The position numbers and the translations under genes are program-made. From DAOUMU01 sp034409055 (GTDB lineage: Bacteria; Chloroflexota; Anaerolineae; 4572-78; J111), in contig DAOUMU010000102.1 of NCBI GenBank assembly GCA_034409055.1, positions 1 through 57,880 of the forward strand: 57,880 nt of DNA, read 5' to 3'. Shown here one piece after another: positions 32,208-41,141 of the stretch (position 1 is its first letter; each line of letters begins with the position of its first letter). The notes beneath the pieces are model-generated. The model saw only the letters and a program-made list of their open reading frames with translations. It made no database searches and was not told the origin of the DNA.

Positions 32208-35100
32208 AAAGCATCCCCTCCTCTGTTCGAGGCGTTCTTTCTGAGGTCGACACTTTAACCTGAGACAACATATCTGGAGTCGAGGTTGTAGCCGGGTTAA
32301 TTGGTACCTGGATGTGAATTTTAGTGCCATAGCCGGGAGCGGTGTCGATCTCCATCTGGCCGCCCAACAGCTCTACCCGTTCAAGCATACCCATCAGGCC
32401 GAGTCCTCGCTGGCTATCGGGCGATAGGGTCACTTCGACAATGTCGAAGCCAATGCCGTCATCCTCCACCTCGATCGTGACCGTATCCTCATCAAACTGG
32501 AAGGAGATATACATATTACGAGCAGCGGCATGACGGACCGTGTTGGTAATTACCTCCTGCACCACTCGGAAGAGCGTCGTTTCTACCTCCGCCGACAACC
32601 GGCGTGACGCCGATGTCTCCTCTATGGTTAAACGTATGCCGGCTGGCTCCAGACGCGATTCGGCGAACCAACGCAGAGCCGGCACCAGCCCCAGGTGATC
32701 CAGCATCGTCGGACGCAGGTCGAAGATGAGTTTATAGATATCTTCCAACGTATGCATGGCCAGCTCCTTCATACCGGCCAGCCTCTCTTTCATTTCCTGC
32801 AGGCTATCCATATCCAGCACCTCTTCCACGGCGTAGAGCAGGGCGGTGAGAGCCTGACTGGTGTCGTCATGCAACTCGCGGGCGATGCGTTTGCGCTCTT
32901 CTTCCTGGGCAGTGATGACCTTTTTGAGGATCTGTCCCCGTAGGTACTCTTTGTGCTGAACTTCGGCATAGAGACGTGCATTCTCAATGGCCACTGCAAT
33001 CTGGCTGCCGATGGCGGTCAGCAGGTCTTGCTCCTCTGCATCGAATTCCCGTTGATCATGCGTGCCGACACACATACTGCCCAGGATGCAGCCTTTAGTG
33101 GCCAGAGGGACGTGAACCAGGGTGCTTAATTTTTCACGCTGCAAAGACCTGGCCCGCCGCCCCCGGTAACGGGATAGATCGGGCACCACGATTACCTGCC
33201 CCACCTCTATCACCCCGCCGCACGAACCGTCGAGTAACCCTAGCTGGGCGGCCAGGCGAGCCGCTTCTTTGGAGAAACCTCGATGGGCCATCAATTCCAA
33301 ATTGCCCAGCGTCTCCTCCTGCAAAAAGATAGCGCCCACATCAATACTGGTCAACCGCAAAACTTCATCCAGGGTTTGCCCCAGGATATCTTCCAGTTCC
33401 AGTGACTGGCTGACGGTCGTGGCCACTGCGTTTAAAATAGATAGTTGCTGGTTTCGCCGCACAAGGGACTCTTCTATTCTCTTCTCTTCGGTTACATCGC
33501 GCATCAACTCGATGATCCGGGTAATGCGTCCGGTCGAATCGTGCATCGGCGAAGCCACGATGTCCAGATAACGCTTTTGACCAGCAGGGTCTTGACGAAC
33601 GTGAGTCACTTTCACCGACTCGCCGGTCTCCAACACGTTCGGAATCGGGCACTGGCACTCGGGTGGTTGGCAGGGATGCCCGTTGTGAACGACCTGGTAA
33701 CAGGATTGCCCGATAACTTTCTCATCTTGGGGGTGTCGGATGCGAGCTGTTTTATTGATCTGCTGAATACGGCAATCCGGTCCAACCACAATCAGTTCAT
33801 CACTCAAGCTGTCAATGATGGCCCGAAAATCGTCACGCGCCCACTGGGCTTCCAGTTGAGCGGCTCGAGCCGCCTGGGTCCGTTCTTGCACCCGGGCGTC
33901 CAGTTCCCGGTTCCAGGCCTGGATCTCATCCATAGAACTTTTTAACCGGACGCGCATGGCATCGAAGCTTTCGGCCAGTTCGCCAATCTCGTCCCCCCGG
34001 TAACAGCAGATTGGTGTAGTCAGGTCTCCTTCGGCAATACGTTTAGCTGCCTCTGTCAGTAATTGCATAGGGTCAATCACACTACTGGTTGTAATCCAAA
34101 CCAAACTCAACGCCCCAACCACGGCCGCCATTCCCAGCAAAAAGGTTAGCAGCTTAAGACGGTTGACCGGGGCAAAGACCTCAGCAGAGGCCTGATGCAC
34201 GACCACGCCCCAGGGCGCTTCCGACATCGGGGCAAAGGCCATTACCTGGCCTCCCCACTCCGAGGCCTCTTCAGTGTTGCAGCCTACGCAGGTCTCGATG
34301 GCCGGCTCGCTGACTACGAAAAATTCGCGCAGCAGATCGGCCTGATCACTGATTTTTAGAACGCGATCAGCATCCGTACTCATCAATACCAGGCCGTTTG
34401 CGTCCACCACGTCAAATGTTCCGGTCCGGCCCAATTCAAAAGGATGTTCAAAGGCAGAAATGCTCGGGTTGGTCAGGTCCAACAGCGTCGCCAGAACGCC
34501 AATTGGGGTATCGCCACTGGCCGGCTGAAACTCCGGCTCCACCCCAAAGAGGGGTACGGCTATCAATACCCATGGGCGATCCCCTTTTACCACCGACAGG
34601 CTGGACTGCTGCCCATGCAGGGCGTTCTGCACGGCTGCCACGCTCGTCCAATCAATCTCTTCTTCCATCTCTGTAATCGAGGTCAGCAACTGGCCGGAGG
34701 CATCAAGCAGGTAAACCCCCTCACTGGATAGGGAGATCAGACCAAACCCGGTCTGCAGGGCAGCATCCCGTTCCGCCGGATTGGCTTGTGGATCACGCAG
34801 AACTTTCTGACTGGCGACGACGGTCAAGGTGCTTTTAATGTGACGAAATGTAGCGTCTAGATTATCGGCGCCCAAATGAGTCAGGGCGCCCCGTTCACTC
34901 AACACCTGGCGGGTAACCTGTCTGGCGGTACTGATGCCCAGCAGGGCAAAGATAGTCAACAGGCCCACCAGACCGACCAAGACAATCGCTCCCATCTTGG
35001 CCCGCAGTCCAACGTTGATCCATTGTTGCTCTACGATACGGTTAAGGTAGTTTCTTAACCGTTTTTTCCAATTCACCGGAGCTATATATAAGGTCACCAC
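32200..35100 (-). CDS. Membrane sensor histidine kinase (Cache-HAMP-PAS-GAF-HisKA_3)
   Basis: A 966-residue NarL-type sensor kinase. The first membrane helix is at about 37-57 (AIVLVGLVGLLTIFALLGIS), then an extracytoplasmic Cache-like domain to about 318, a second helix at about 322-345 and HAMP. A PAS domain carries the cysteine-rich CYQVVHNGHPCQPPECQCP. A GAF domain follows at about 560-710. HisKA_3 has the phosphorylated His in RIARELHDDTSQAL, and HATPase_c ends in DDGIGFD and GLGLMGM. The external ETCVGCN pair may bind a metal or form a disulfide. The start is GTG at 35100, overlapping the upstream epimerase gene. Confidence 0.93.
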   Translation of the reverse strand: MVTLYIAPVNWKKRLRNYLNRIVEQQWINVGLRAKMGAIVLVGLVGLLTIFALLGISTARQVTRQVLSERGALTHLGADNLDATFRHIKSTLTVVASQKVLRDPQANPAERDAALQTGFGLISLSSEGVYLLDASGQLLTSITEMEEEIDWTSVAAVQNALHGQQSSLSVVKGDRPWVLIAVPLFGVEPEFQPASGDTPIGVLATLLDLTNPSISAFEHPFELGRTGTFDVVDANGLVLMSTDADRVLKISDQADLLREFFVVSEPAIETCVGCNTEEASEWGGQVMAFAPMSEAPWGVVVHQASAEVFAPVNRLKLLTFLLGMAAVVGALSLVWITTSSVIDPMQLLTEAAKRIAEGDLTTPICCYRGDEIGELAESFDAMRVRLKSSMDEIQAWNRELDARVQERTQAARAAQLEAQWARDDFRAIIDSLSDELIVVGPDCRIQQINKTARIRHPQDEKVIGQSCYQVVHNGHPCQPPECQCPIPNVLETGESVKVTHVRQDPAGQKRYLDIVASPMHDSTGRITRIIELMRDVTEEKRIEESLVRRNQQLSILNAVATTVSQSLELEDILGQTLDEVLRLTSIDVGAIFLQEETLGNLELMAHRGFSKEAARLAAQLGLLDGSCGGVIEVGQVIVVPDLSRYRGRRARSLQREKLSTLVHVPLATKGCILGSMCVGTHDQREFDAEEQDLLTAIGSQIAVAIENARLYAEVQHKEYLRGQILKKVITAQEEERKRIARELHDDTSQALTALLYAVEEVLDMDSLQEMKERLAGMKELAMHTLEDIYKLIFDLRPTMLDHLGLVPALRWFAESRLEPAGIRLTIEETSASRRLSAEVETTLFRVVQEVITNTVRHAAARNMYISFQFDEDTVTIEVEDDGIGFDIVEVTLSPDSQRGLGLMGMLERVELLGGQMEIDTAPGYGTKIHIQVPINPATTSTPDMLSQVKVSTSERTPRTEEGMLYA

Positions 35101-36200
35101 ACCTTCTCCTTTTTAATTAAAGCCACTTCGCGGGCCATCTCCGGCGACCACTGGCAATACCGGGCCCGGCCACAACGTTTGCACACCCCATCCACTTCCA
35201 ATTGCTCGTGAATGCCTTCAAACTCTCCCATGTCTTCGTACCACTCGTAGGTTCGCCCAAAGGTAATCCGTAACGGTGTTTTGGGCATGGTAAAGGTCTC
35301 GCGAGCTTTGGCTGAGTCAAAATAAAACATCTGCGACTCCAGGCGCAAGCGATCACCGGTCAAGGGCACAGGTCCACTGGTCTGGGGACGAAGGATATCG
35401 GTCAGACCGGCGGTCAGGGAAACCATCCAACGGGGCATAACCTTCAACTTCATACCACAGCCCACGACGTCGGCAATGGTTTGGTAAAACTGAAGATGGG
35501 TCATATTCTCGCCCCCCAGGATGTACCGTTCACCGACCTTTCCCTTTAGGCTGGCCTCAATGTGTCCCTGGGCGGCGTCACAAATTGGCACGACATTGAT
35601 GCCACCCGGAGGGATCAAGGGTGGCGTGCAGTGATTGACCACCTCCACCACCACGCCACTGGACACTTTACGGATGTCACGCGGGCCGATGACGGTGGTC
35701 GGGTTAACGATCACGGCTGGCAACCCTTTTTTAACGGTTTCGAGGACAATTTCTTCGGCCAGGTATTTGCTGTGTCCGTAGACAAAACGTTCTGGTTTGA
35801 CGTTAAAGGTAAAGGTCTCGTCGACCATCACATCAGGATGAATGCCCATGGCGGCCGTAGAACTGGTGTGAACCACCCGCTCAACGCCTACTTTGAGCGC
35901 GGCTTCTATAACATTGCGTGTCCCTTCCACATTGACCTGATACATACGTTCCACGCCTTGCCGCCAGTAATCTACCACACCAGCGGCATGGAACACCACG
36001 TCAACGCCCCTCATAGCAGGGAGGAGCGTATCGGGTACCAGCACGTCGCCGGTGACGTACTCAAAGGGGCCATCTTCCAGCAGAATACGTGACGCCCCCG
36101 GACGTTCCAGGATGTGCACCTCCCAGCCACGTTCGACCAACCGCAGGGCAATGTTCGATCCCACAAAACCAGTTCCACCGGTGACCAAGGCCCGGGGCAT
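35094..36200 (-). CDS. NAD-dependent epimerase/dehydratase (3-beta-HSD-like)
   Basis: A 368-residue extended short-chain dehydrogenase. The nucleotide site is LVTGGTGFVGSNIA near the start. A catalytic Tyr-Lys pair is in FVYGHSKYLAEE. VVHTSSTAAMG and VNPTTVIGPRD fit the dihydroflavonol-reductase/HpnA-type subgroup. An unusual C-terminal tail has CKRCGRARYCQW, with three cysteines that could hold a metal. The gene is 13 bp after CobA-HemD and overlaps the kinase start, so it is part of the same operon. Substrate is unknown. Confidence 0.88.
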   Translation of the reverse strand: MPRALVTGGTGFVGSNIALRLVERGWEVHILERPGASRILLEDGPFEYVTGDVLVPDTLLPAMRGVDVVFHAAGVVDYWRQGVERMYQVNVEGTRNVIEAALKVGVERVVHTSSTAAMGIHPDVMVDETFTFNVKPERFVYGHSKYLAEEIVLETVKKGLPAVIVNPTTVIGPRDIRKVSSGVVVEVVNHCTPPLIPPGGINVVPICDAAQGHIEASLKGKVGERYILGGENMTHLQFYQTIADVVGCGMKLKVMPRWMVSLTAGLTDILRPQTSGPVPLTGDRLRLESQMFYFDSAKARETFTMPKTPLRITFGRTYEWYEDMGEFEGIHEQLEVDGVCKRCGRARYCQWSPEMAREVALIKKEKVW

Positions 36201-36213
36201 CTCCCATTTCCTT

Positions 36214-37782
36214 TCAATGACTAATCGTCAGTTTCTGTTCTCTATACCACTTCACCAACGCTTGAAGTAATCCGTCAACAGTGTGCTCTTCGGCGATCAT
36301 ATCCACCCGCATCCCCAAGGTGCGGGCCGCCTCGGCAGTGGCGGGGCCGATACAGGCGACAGTGAGGGGTGAGGGCAGGTCAAGCAGCCGGCCGTCAAGC
36401 ATCGCCGCCAACCCCATCAGGCTGGAGGGACTGACGAAGGTGGCCACATCTACACCACCGTCGAGCAGAGCAGCCATGGCCACCGGATCAGGCTCGACCG
36501 GCACGATATCATAGGCCACCACCGTTTCGACCAAAGCTTTCCGATCACGCATCGCCTTCACCAGGCCAGGCAGGGCGGCCACGTTGGATCGGGGCAAAAG
36601 CATACGCTCCCCCGCCACGTCGCCAATCTCAGCCACGATGTCGCCAATGGTGTAGCGCGTGGGCGTAAAATCAGCCACCAGGCCATATTTGAGTAAGGTT
36701 TTGGCGGTGGCCCGGCCCACCACAAACAACTTGACCCCGGCCAGCACCCTGACGTCGTGACCCAACTTGAGGAGTCGGTCGATGAAGAAAGAAACGCTGT
36801 TGGCGCTGGTGAAGATGAGCCAATCCCACCATGGCCCCCGGCCGTCAGAGCCCACCAACCTGTTGATGGCGGCGTCGAGCGGTTCCGAATTGGCCACCGG
36901 TATGATTTGGGTGGTAGGTAATTCCACCGGCTCAGCTCCAAGGGCCATCAGTCGCTGGCTCAGATCACCGGCCTGGTCCAATGGTCGGGTGTTTAAGACC
37001 CGTAGTCCCAACAGTGGATGGCGATCCGGCCGGTCGAACCAGCATAGGGACTGGCGCAGTCGCACCACTTCGCCAATGATAATGGCCGCCGGTGGACGTA
37101 TCTCGGTGGCCCGCTCCACAATATTGGCCAGGGTGCCCACAACGGTCTTTTGAGCGGTGCGAGAGGCCCGTTCCACCAGGGCTACCGGGGTGTCGGGTGA
37201 GCGCCCGTGAGTAATTAGTTGCTCGACGATATGGGGCAGATTGTGGACGCCCATCAGAAACACCAGCGTATCAGGGCCACAGGCCAGGCGCGCCCAGTCG
37301 CAAGCCGGGTCTGTGATATTGCCGGCCCGGTGTCCGGTGGCCAAGGCCACGCTACAGGCCAGGTTACGGTGTGTAACAGGGATGCCGGCATAGGCCGGCG
37401 CGGCGATGGCGCTGGTAATCCCAGGTACGATCTCAAAGGGCAAACCGGCCTCGGCCAGAGCCATTGCCTCTTCACCACCCCGCCCAAACACAAAAGGGTC
37501 TCCACCTTTGAGTCGTACCACAATTTTGCCCATGCGGGCCTTTTCAATCAACAGGGTATTAATCTCGGCCTGAGGCAGCCGATGACGATGGGGCTGTTTG
37601 CCAACGTCAATCAGTTCAGCCTGCCTGGCATGGGCGAGCAACGAGTGATTGGCCAGCCGGTCGTAAACCACCACCTCGGCCTGTTTGAGTCGCTCAATCC
37701 CACGCATCGTGATCAGGCCGGGATCGCCCGGTCCGGCCCCAACCAGGTAGACGATTCCTCGCCGTTGGGTTGGTGAGGCCAT
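36214..37782 (-). CDS. cobA-hemD: CobA-HemD fusion: uroporphyrinogen-III methyltransferase / synthase
   Basis: A 522-residue bifunctional tetrapyrrole enzyme. Residues 1-245 are SUMT, which methylates uroporphyrinogen III to precorrin-2, with YLVGAGPGDPGL (about 13-24), VVRLKGGDPFVFGRGGEE and VPGITSAIAAPAYAGIPVTHR. Residues about 260-515 are HemD, which makes uroporphyrinogen III, with LIFTSANSV, LPRSN and FVSPSS. This fusion is known in several phyla. The ATG at 37782 has GAGGTG at proper spacing; a TTG three bases earlier does not. With the Met8-like gene at 38317 it gives a siroheme route. Confidence 0.95.
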   Translation of the reverse strand: MASPTQRRGIVYLVGAGPGDPGLITMRGIERLKQAEVVVYDRLANHSLLAHARQAELIDVGKQPHRHRLPQAEINTLLIEKARMGKIVVRLKGGDPFVFGRGGEEAMALAEAGLPFEIVPGITSAIAAPAYAGIPVTHRNLACSVALATGHRAGNITDPACDWARLACGPDTLVFLMGVHNLPHIVEQLITHGRSPDTPVALVERASRTAQKTVVGTLANIVERATEIRPPAAIIIGEVVRLRQSLCWFDRPDRHPLLGLRVLNTRPLDQAGDLSQRLMALGAEPVELPTTQIIPVANSEPLDAAINRLVGSDGRGPWWDWLIFTSANSVSFFIDRLLKLGHDVRVLAGVKLFVVGRATAKTLLKYGLVADFTPTRYTIGDIVAEIGDVAGERMLLPRSNVAALPGLVKAMRDRKALVETVVAYDIVPVEPDPVAMAALLDGGVDVATFVSPSSLMGLAAMLDGRLLDLPSPLTVACIGPATAEAARTLGMRVDMIAEEHTVDGLLQALVKWYREQKLTISH

Positions 37783-37825
37783 CAAACACCTCGCAAGGGT
37801 GAATAGTTACTCGAAATTTAAAGAT

Positions 37826-38182
37826 TTAGCGACCACAGGGTGTGCCCTGTTCACCGGCAGCGGTTTGGAAAGAGCTACCACAGGCACAAGTCTGCACCGC
37901 GTTGGGATTTTCGATGCGAAAGCCGCCCCCCATTAAACTGTCAAGGTAATCAATCTCCGCCCCATCCAGATAGCAAAAGCTACCTGGGTCAACGACGATT
38001 TTCAACCCATTGACCTCAAAAATCTGGTCTCCCAATTCTGGACCCTCGGCAAAGGTCATTCCGTAAGAGAGACCGGAACAGCCACCGCCGGCTACAAAAA
38101 CACGCAGGGCATAACCGTTCAACCCCTTCTCAGCCATAATGCCCTGTAATTTATCAGCCGCTACTGGAGTCAAGGTAATCAT
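37826..38182 (-). CDS. HesB/IscA-family iron-sulfur carrier (ErpA-like)
   Basis: A 118-residue A-type carrier that passes Fe-S clusters to apo-enzymes. Conserved cysteines are Cys35 in GGGCSGLSYGM and Cys99 and Cys101 in QTCACGSSF, all present. The ATG at 38182 follows AGGAG; an extension to 38269 is not family-like. It lies between the two siroheme genes. Siroheme enzymes such as sulfite reductase need Fe-S clusters, so the link is plausible, but no such enzyme is encoded in the window. Confidence 0.93.
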   Translation of the reverse strand: MITLTPVAADKLQGIMAEKGLNGYALRVFVAGGGCSGLSYGMTFAEGPELGDQIFEVNGLKIVVDPGSFCYLDGAEIDYLDSLMGGGFRIENPNAVQTCACGSSFQTAAGEQGTPCGR

Positions 38183-38316
38183 ATGGTAAATATCTCCTGT
38201 ATCATCAAAATTTGGCCTGGACTGGTTTTTAATGTAAAACGTAGGCCGGGCATCCCCACACCTTGCCACTGACGCATACCGCGAAGCGTGCGCCGGCTAC
38301 AGTTTTGTTCTGAGTA

Positions 38317-38946
38317 TTAGACTAACAACTTCCAGGCCCGGGCTCGAGCCTCGTCCAGTCCTTTTTCTCTCATTATATTCAGTAAATCCGAATCGACCAA
38401 TCGAAAGGCAGCTTCCATACGGCCTTTTTCATCCGGGTAGCGTGATCGGAGTTCAGGGCGTAGCTCGGCCAGCAGGGTGGCCAGATCACCGTATTCGGGG
38501 CCAATCAGCATTTCCAGCCACTCACGCAGCCGGCGGGCCAGGGCTGGACTGGCTCCCCCGGTCGAGATAGCTATCGTTACCTCTCCCCGTCGCACGATAG
38601 CCGGCAAAATAAAATTGCAGTGAGGGGGGTCGTCCACCACGTTCACCAGGCAACCGCGCTGTTCCGCTTCCTGCCACACCGCCTCGTTGACCGCCAGGTC
38701 ATCGGTAGCGGCGATGACCAGAAAAGCGTCAGCCAGGTCACCCTGACGATAGGGCCGCTCGATCACGGTGATACGTCCTGCTTCAGCCAGTGTCTTCAGT
38801 TCAGAGGTCAGGGTCGGGCTGATGACCGTTACCCGGGCGCCAGCTTCCAGCAGCCCGGTTACTTTCCGCGTGGCAATGCTGCCTCCACCCACCACCACGG
38901 TCCGCCGCCGATCCAGGCCAATCAGGCAAATAGAGTAGGTCTTCAT
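38317..38946 (-). CDS. Precorrin-2 dehydrogenase / sirohydrochlorin ferrochelatase (Met8/CysG-N-like)
   Basis: A 209-residue NAD-dependent enzyme that oxidises precorrin-2 to sirohydrochlorin and may insert iron. The Rossmann site is VVVGGGSIATRKVTGLLEAGA (about 18-38) and TDDLAVN and NVVDDPPHCNFILPAI match the family, including the catalytic Asp in the last motif. It begins the siroheme run (followed by IscA-like and CobA-HemD). The start at 38946 lacks a clear ribosome site, and a TTG just before it is also possible. The region upstream has a TGACA-type inverted repeat. Confidence 0.93.
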   Translation of the reverse strand: MKTYSICLIGLDRRRTVVVGGGSIATRKVTGLLEAGARVTVISPTLTSELKTLAEAGRITVIERPYRQGDLADAFLVIAATDDLAVNEAVWQEAEQRGCLVNVVDDPPHCNFILPAIVRRGEVTIAISTGGASPALARRLREWLEMLIGPEYGDLATLLAELRPELRSRYPDEKGRMEAAFRLVDSDLLNIMREKGLDEARARAWKLLV

Positions 38947-39022
38947 CAATCAATTCGATCAAAAAAATATTACTACAATAGCCCTACTGATCCATAATTA
39001 ATTGTAATGGTTTTACCCCTTA

Positions 39023-39068
39023 TGGGTTAGTGACATTTATCCTCTATTGGTTGTGACAAATGTCATCC
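39023..39068. promoter_or_regulatory. TGACA-n2-TGTCA operator-like motif upstream of the siroheme genes
   Basis: TGACAAATGTCA (39054-39065) is a palindrome with five-base arms. A degenerate copy, GTGACATTTATCC, precedes it by 25 bp. The same sequence occurs at 51296-51307 and 51320-51330. It is 80-120 bp upstream of the Met8-like start, so a regulator site is plausible. The rest of 38947-39396 has two terminator-like hairpins and no gene. Confidence 0.5.
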
Positions 39069-39148
39069 CTTATTGGGAGAGATCAAATTGATGGTACGAA
39101 TAACCGGTAACGAACCCCAATATGTTACAATTTATTTATGGAAAGGAG

Positions 39149-39200
39149 CAGGCGAGCAGGGGCGCAGGGGAGATCTTGCTCGCCTGTTTGCTTTTGTTCT
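39149..39200 (+). terminator. Intrinsic terminator-like hairpin without an upstream gene
   Basis: CAGGCGAGCA (39149-39158) pairs perfectly with TGCTCGCCTG (39177-39186), followed by TTTGCTTTTG. No plus-strand gene ends nearby, so it may end a small RNA or belong to a dispersed repeat. A second C-rich/G-rich hairpin with T-run is at about 39214-39286. Confidence 0.55.
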
Positions 39201-39396
39201 TAAATTTTTATGAGTTGGCCCCTCCCCAATCCCCCCGGTGAGGGATAAAGTCGCTGCCAGGCAACGGAGGGGGGTAATTTTTATTGCTTGATAGGGCATT
39301 TCATCATCGGTCGGCGGTCATTTTAAGGAGAATAAATTTAGTGGTAAAATCACTATCAAGCCTAAGAAGTATACACGACTAAAACAGGAGAAAAAC

Positions 39397-39813
39397 ATGG
39401 TTATTACCAAAGAAATTGGTCTATCAACAGATGGTTACTGCGACATTCACAACATCACGGATAAGGTAGCCGAGGCGGTGCGCTCTAGTGGCTTGAGCAG
39501 TGGCATCGCCACGGTTTTTACGCCCAGCGCCACCAGCGCCATCACCACGGTCGAGTATGAGAGCGGTATGCTGTCCGATTTTGAGGACATGTTTGAACGG
39601 GTCGCCTCGCAAGCCTGGGAGTACAAGCACAACGAGCGCTGGCACGACGGCAACGGTTTTTCCCATGTACGGGCCGCCCTGCTGGGGCCCTCGCTGAGTG
39701 TGCCGTTTGCCGACAAACGACTCTTGCTGGGTACCTGGCAGCAAATCGCTTTTGTCGATTTCGACAATCGCCACCGCTCGCGCCGTATTATTGTGCAGAT
39801 AGTGGGCGAGTAG
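39397..39813 (+). CDS. yjbQ: YjbQ/UPF0047 family protein (secondary thiamine-phosphate synthase-like)
   Basis: A 138-residue cytoplasmic protein of the YjbQ family, whose members can complement thiamine-phosphate synthase weakly; the natural role is uncertain. It has the expected FTPSATSAITTVEYESGML, WHDGNGFSHVRAALLGPS with the conserved histidines, and GTWQQIAFVDFDNR. AGGAG precedes the ATG. It stands alone, with a repeat-rich gap on each side. Confidence 0.93.
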   Translation: MVITKEIGLSTDGYCDIHNITDKVAEAVRSSGLSSGIATVFTPSATSAITTVEYESGMLSDFEDMFERVASQAWEYKHNERWHDGNGFSHVRAALLGPSLSVPFADKRLLLGTWQQIAFVDFDNRHRSRRIIVQIVGE

Positions 39814-39898
39814 TCGTAGGGCTGAACTACGAGTTTTCGTAGTTCAGCTACCTCTCTTCGAAGTAGTTGACATTTATAATATTCCATATAAAACTATA

Positions 39899-40081
39899 TA
39901 AGGCAGTTCCGAAAAAATACCTGTGCCCGGTACGGGTAATTGTCCCAACTGCGTGAAACGTGAAGCGTAAAACGTGATGTTTTTACGCCATAAACCCTCA
40001 CGTTTCACGTCACTTGCCCTGTGGGTTTACGCTTCACGCCGCCAAAAGTTTTGGAATGATTTAAATTTCGGAACTCCCTAA
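39899..40081. repeat. MITE-like inverted-repeat element, copy B (183 bp), with two micro-insertions
   Basis: The ends match copy A (TAAGGCAGTTCCGAAA and TTTCGGAACTCCCTAA). Alignment base by base gives about six substitutions and two insertions. The first is CCTGTGCCCGGTACGGGTA (39920-39938, 19 bp) after GAAAAAATA. The second is CACTTGCCCTGTGGG (40011-40025, 15 bp) after TTTCACGT. The length difference (183 against 149) equals 34. The right end lies 24 bp before the GTPase start, so the element may affect its expression. Confidence 0.9.
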
Positions 40082-40104
40082 ATACATCCAGCTTGAGGTA
40101 TCCC

Positions 40105-41091
40105 ATGCTCTGCCCATTCTGTCTGGCCGACGTGAGACTCAAACAAGAAAAAGTAACGGGCCACCTGGCCTCGATCTACCTCTGCCCCAACTGTAATGAG
40201 CAGGTGCCGGCTCTGTACGCCCAAGACTACCGCAAATACCCGCCGGTGGTTATCAGTGCGGTGGGCTTCCGCCAGCACGGCAAAACCGTCTACTTTGCTT
40301 CTCTGTTTTACACCCTCAAAAAACTGACCCTGGCCCGGGATTGGCCGGAGTTCTTCACCATGGGCCTGGATGAGGATAGCCTCGATACGGTCTACGGCAA
40401 TGCCAGAATGTTGGAGGGGGGGGTACTGCCTGACTCGACTCCCAAAAATTTCCCCCGCCCGACCATGCTCCGGGCCGAGGGCGTGCCGATGCAGCCAGAT
40501 TGCACCTTGCTCTTCTTCGATACCGGCGGGGAATGTTTTGAACGGCCCACCCAACTGGTGCAGTTTGCCGGTTTTGTACGCCGGGCCAAGGTGGCGATGT
40601 TGCTCATCAGCGCGCCTGACCTGGAAGACCCCCGGGCCGGGATACAAAAACTGCTCAATACCTACGTGGTTGGCATGCGGGAATTGGGCGGCCGAACCAA
40701 TAACCAGCACCTGATTGTGGTCTACACCAAAGCGGACCAGTTGGCCACCCGCTTCACGCCCGATTGGGAAGATCTGCGCACCTACCTGATCAACGGCTCG
40801 GTCGATGCCCTGGCCCGGCCAGATGGGTACATGGAGCGCATGCACGACATCTCTGACCGGCTCTTTGAGTTTACCGAGCAGGAGTTACACGCTTACGAGT
40901 TTATCAACGCAGCCCAGGCCAATTTCAAGAGTCTCAACTTCTCGATTATTTCTGCACTGGGGGCGGCCCCCCAGGGAGCCCGACTACCGGTGACCATTGT
41001 TCCCCGCCGCATTCTTGACCCCCTGTTGTGGATTATGGAAAAGTCCTTCTCCAGCCCGGGTCGGATTTTCCGTCGTTGGTGGGGCTGGTGA
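40105..41091 (+). CDS. Zinc-ribbon GTPase (DO-GTPase2-like)
   Basis: A 328-residue P-loop protein. The N-terminus has a zinc ribbon (Cys3, Cys6, Cys27, Cys30: CPFC and CPNC). Walker A is GFRQHGKT (54-61), Walker B is FFDTGG with Asp139, and TKAD (208-211) fits the guanine-specificity motif NKxD/TKxD. The protein is soluble. It resembles the GTPases paired with GAP1-type proteins in surveys of bacterial conflict systems. I chose the ATG at 40105 with GAGGT upstream. It is first in a cluster that runs to the GAP1-like gene at 46632-48293, so it probably drives that system. Confidence 0.82.
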   Translation: MLCPFCLADVRLKQEKVTGHLASIYLCPNCNEQVPALYAQDYRKYPPVVISAVGFRQHGKTVYFASLFYTLKKLTLARDWPEFFTMGLDEDSLDTVYGNARMLEGGVLPDSTPKNFPRPTMLRAEGVPMQPDCTLLFFDTGGECFERPTQLVQFAGFVRRAKVAMLLISAPDLEDPRAGIQKLLNTYVVGMRELGGRTNNQHLIVVYTKADQLATRFTPDWEDLRTYLINGSVDALARPDGYMERMHDISDRLFEFTEQELHAYEFINAAQANFKSLNFSIISALGAAPQGARLPVTIVPRRILDPLLWIMEKSFSSPGRIFRRWWGW

Positions 41092-41141
41092 GTTTCGATG
41101 AATGACGGATATGTCATTCTGAGTGACCAAAGGGAGCGTGG

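Noticed and set aside
37831..37852. Possible further GTGCCC micro-repeat (GGGTGTGCCC) at the IscA-like 3' end
   Set aside because: The order of the GGG and CCC halves is reversed and the flanks do not match the family.
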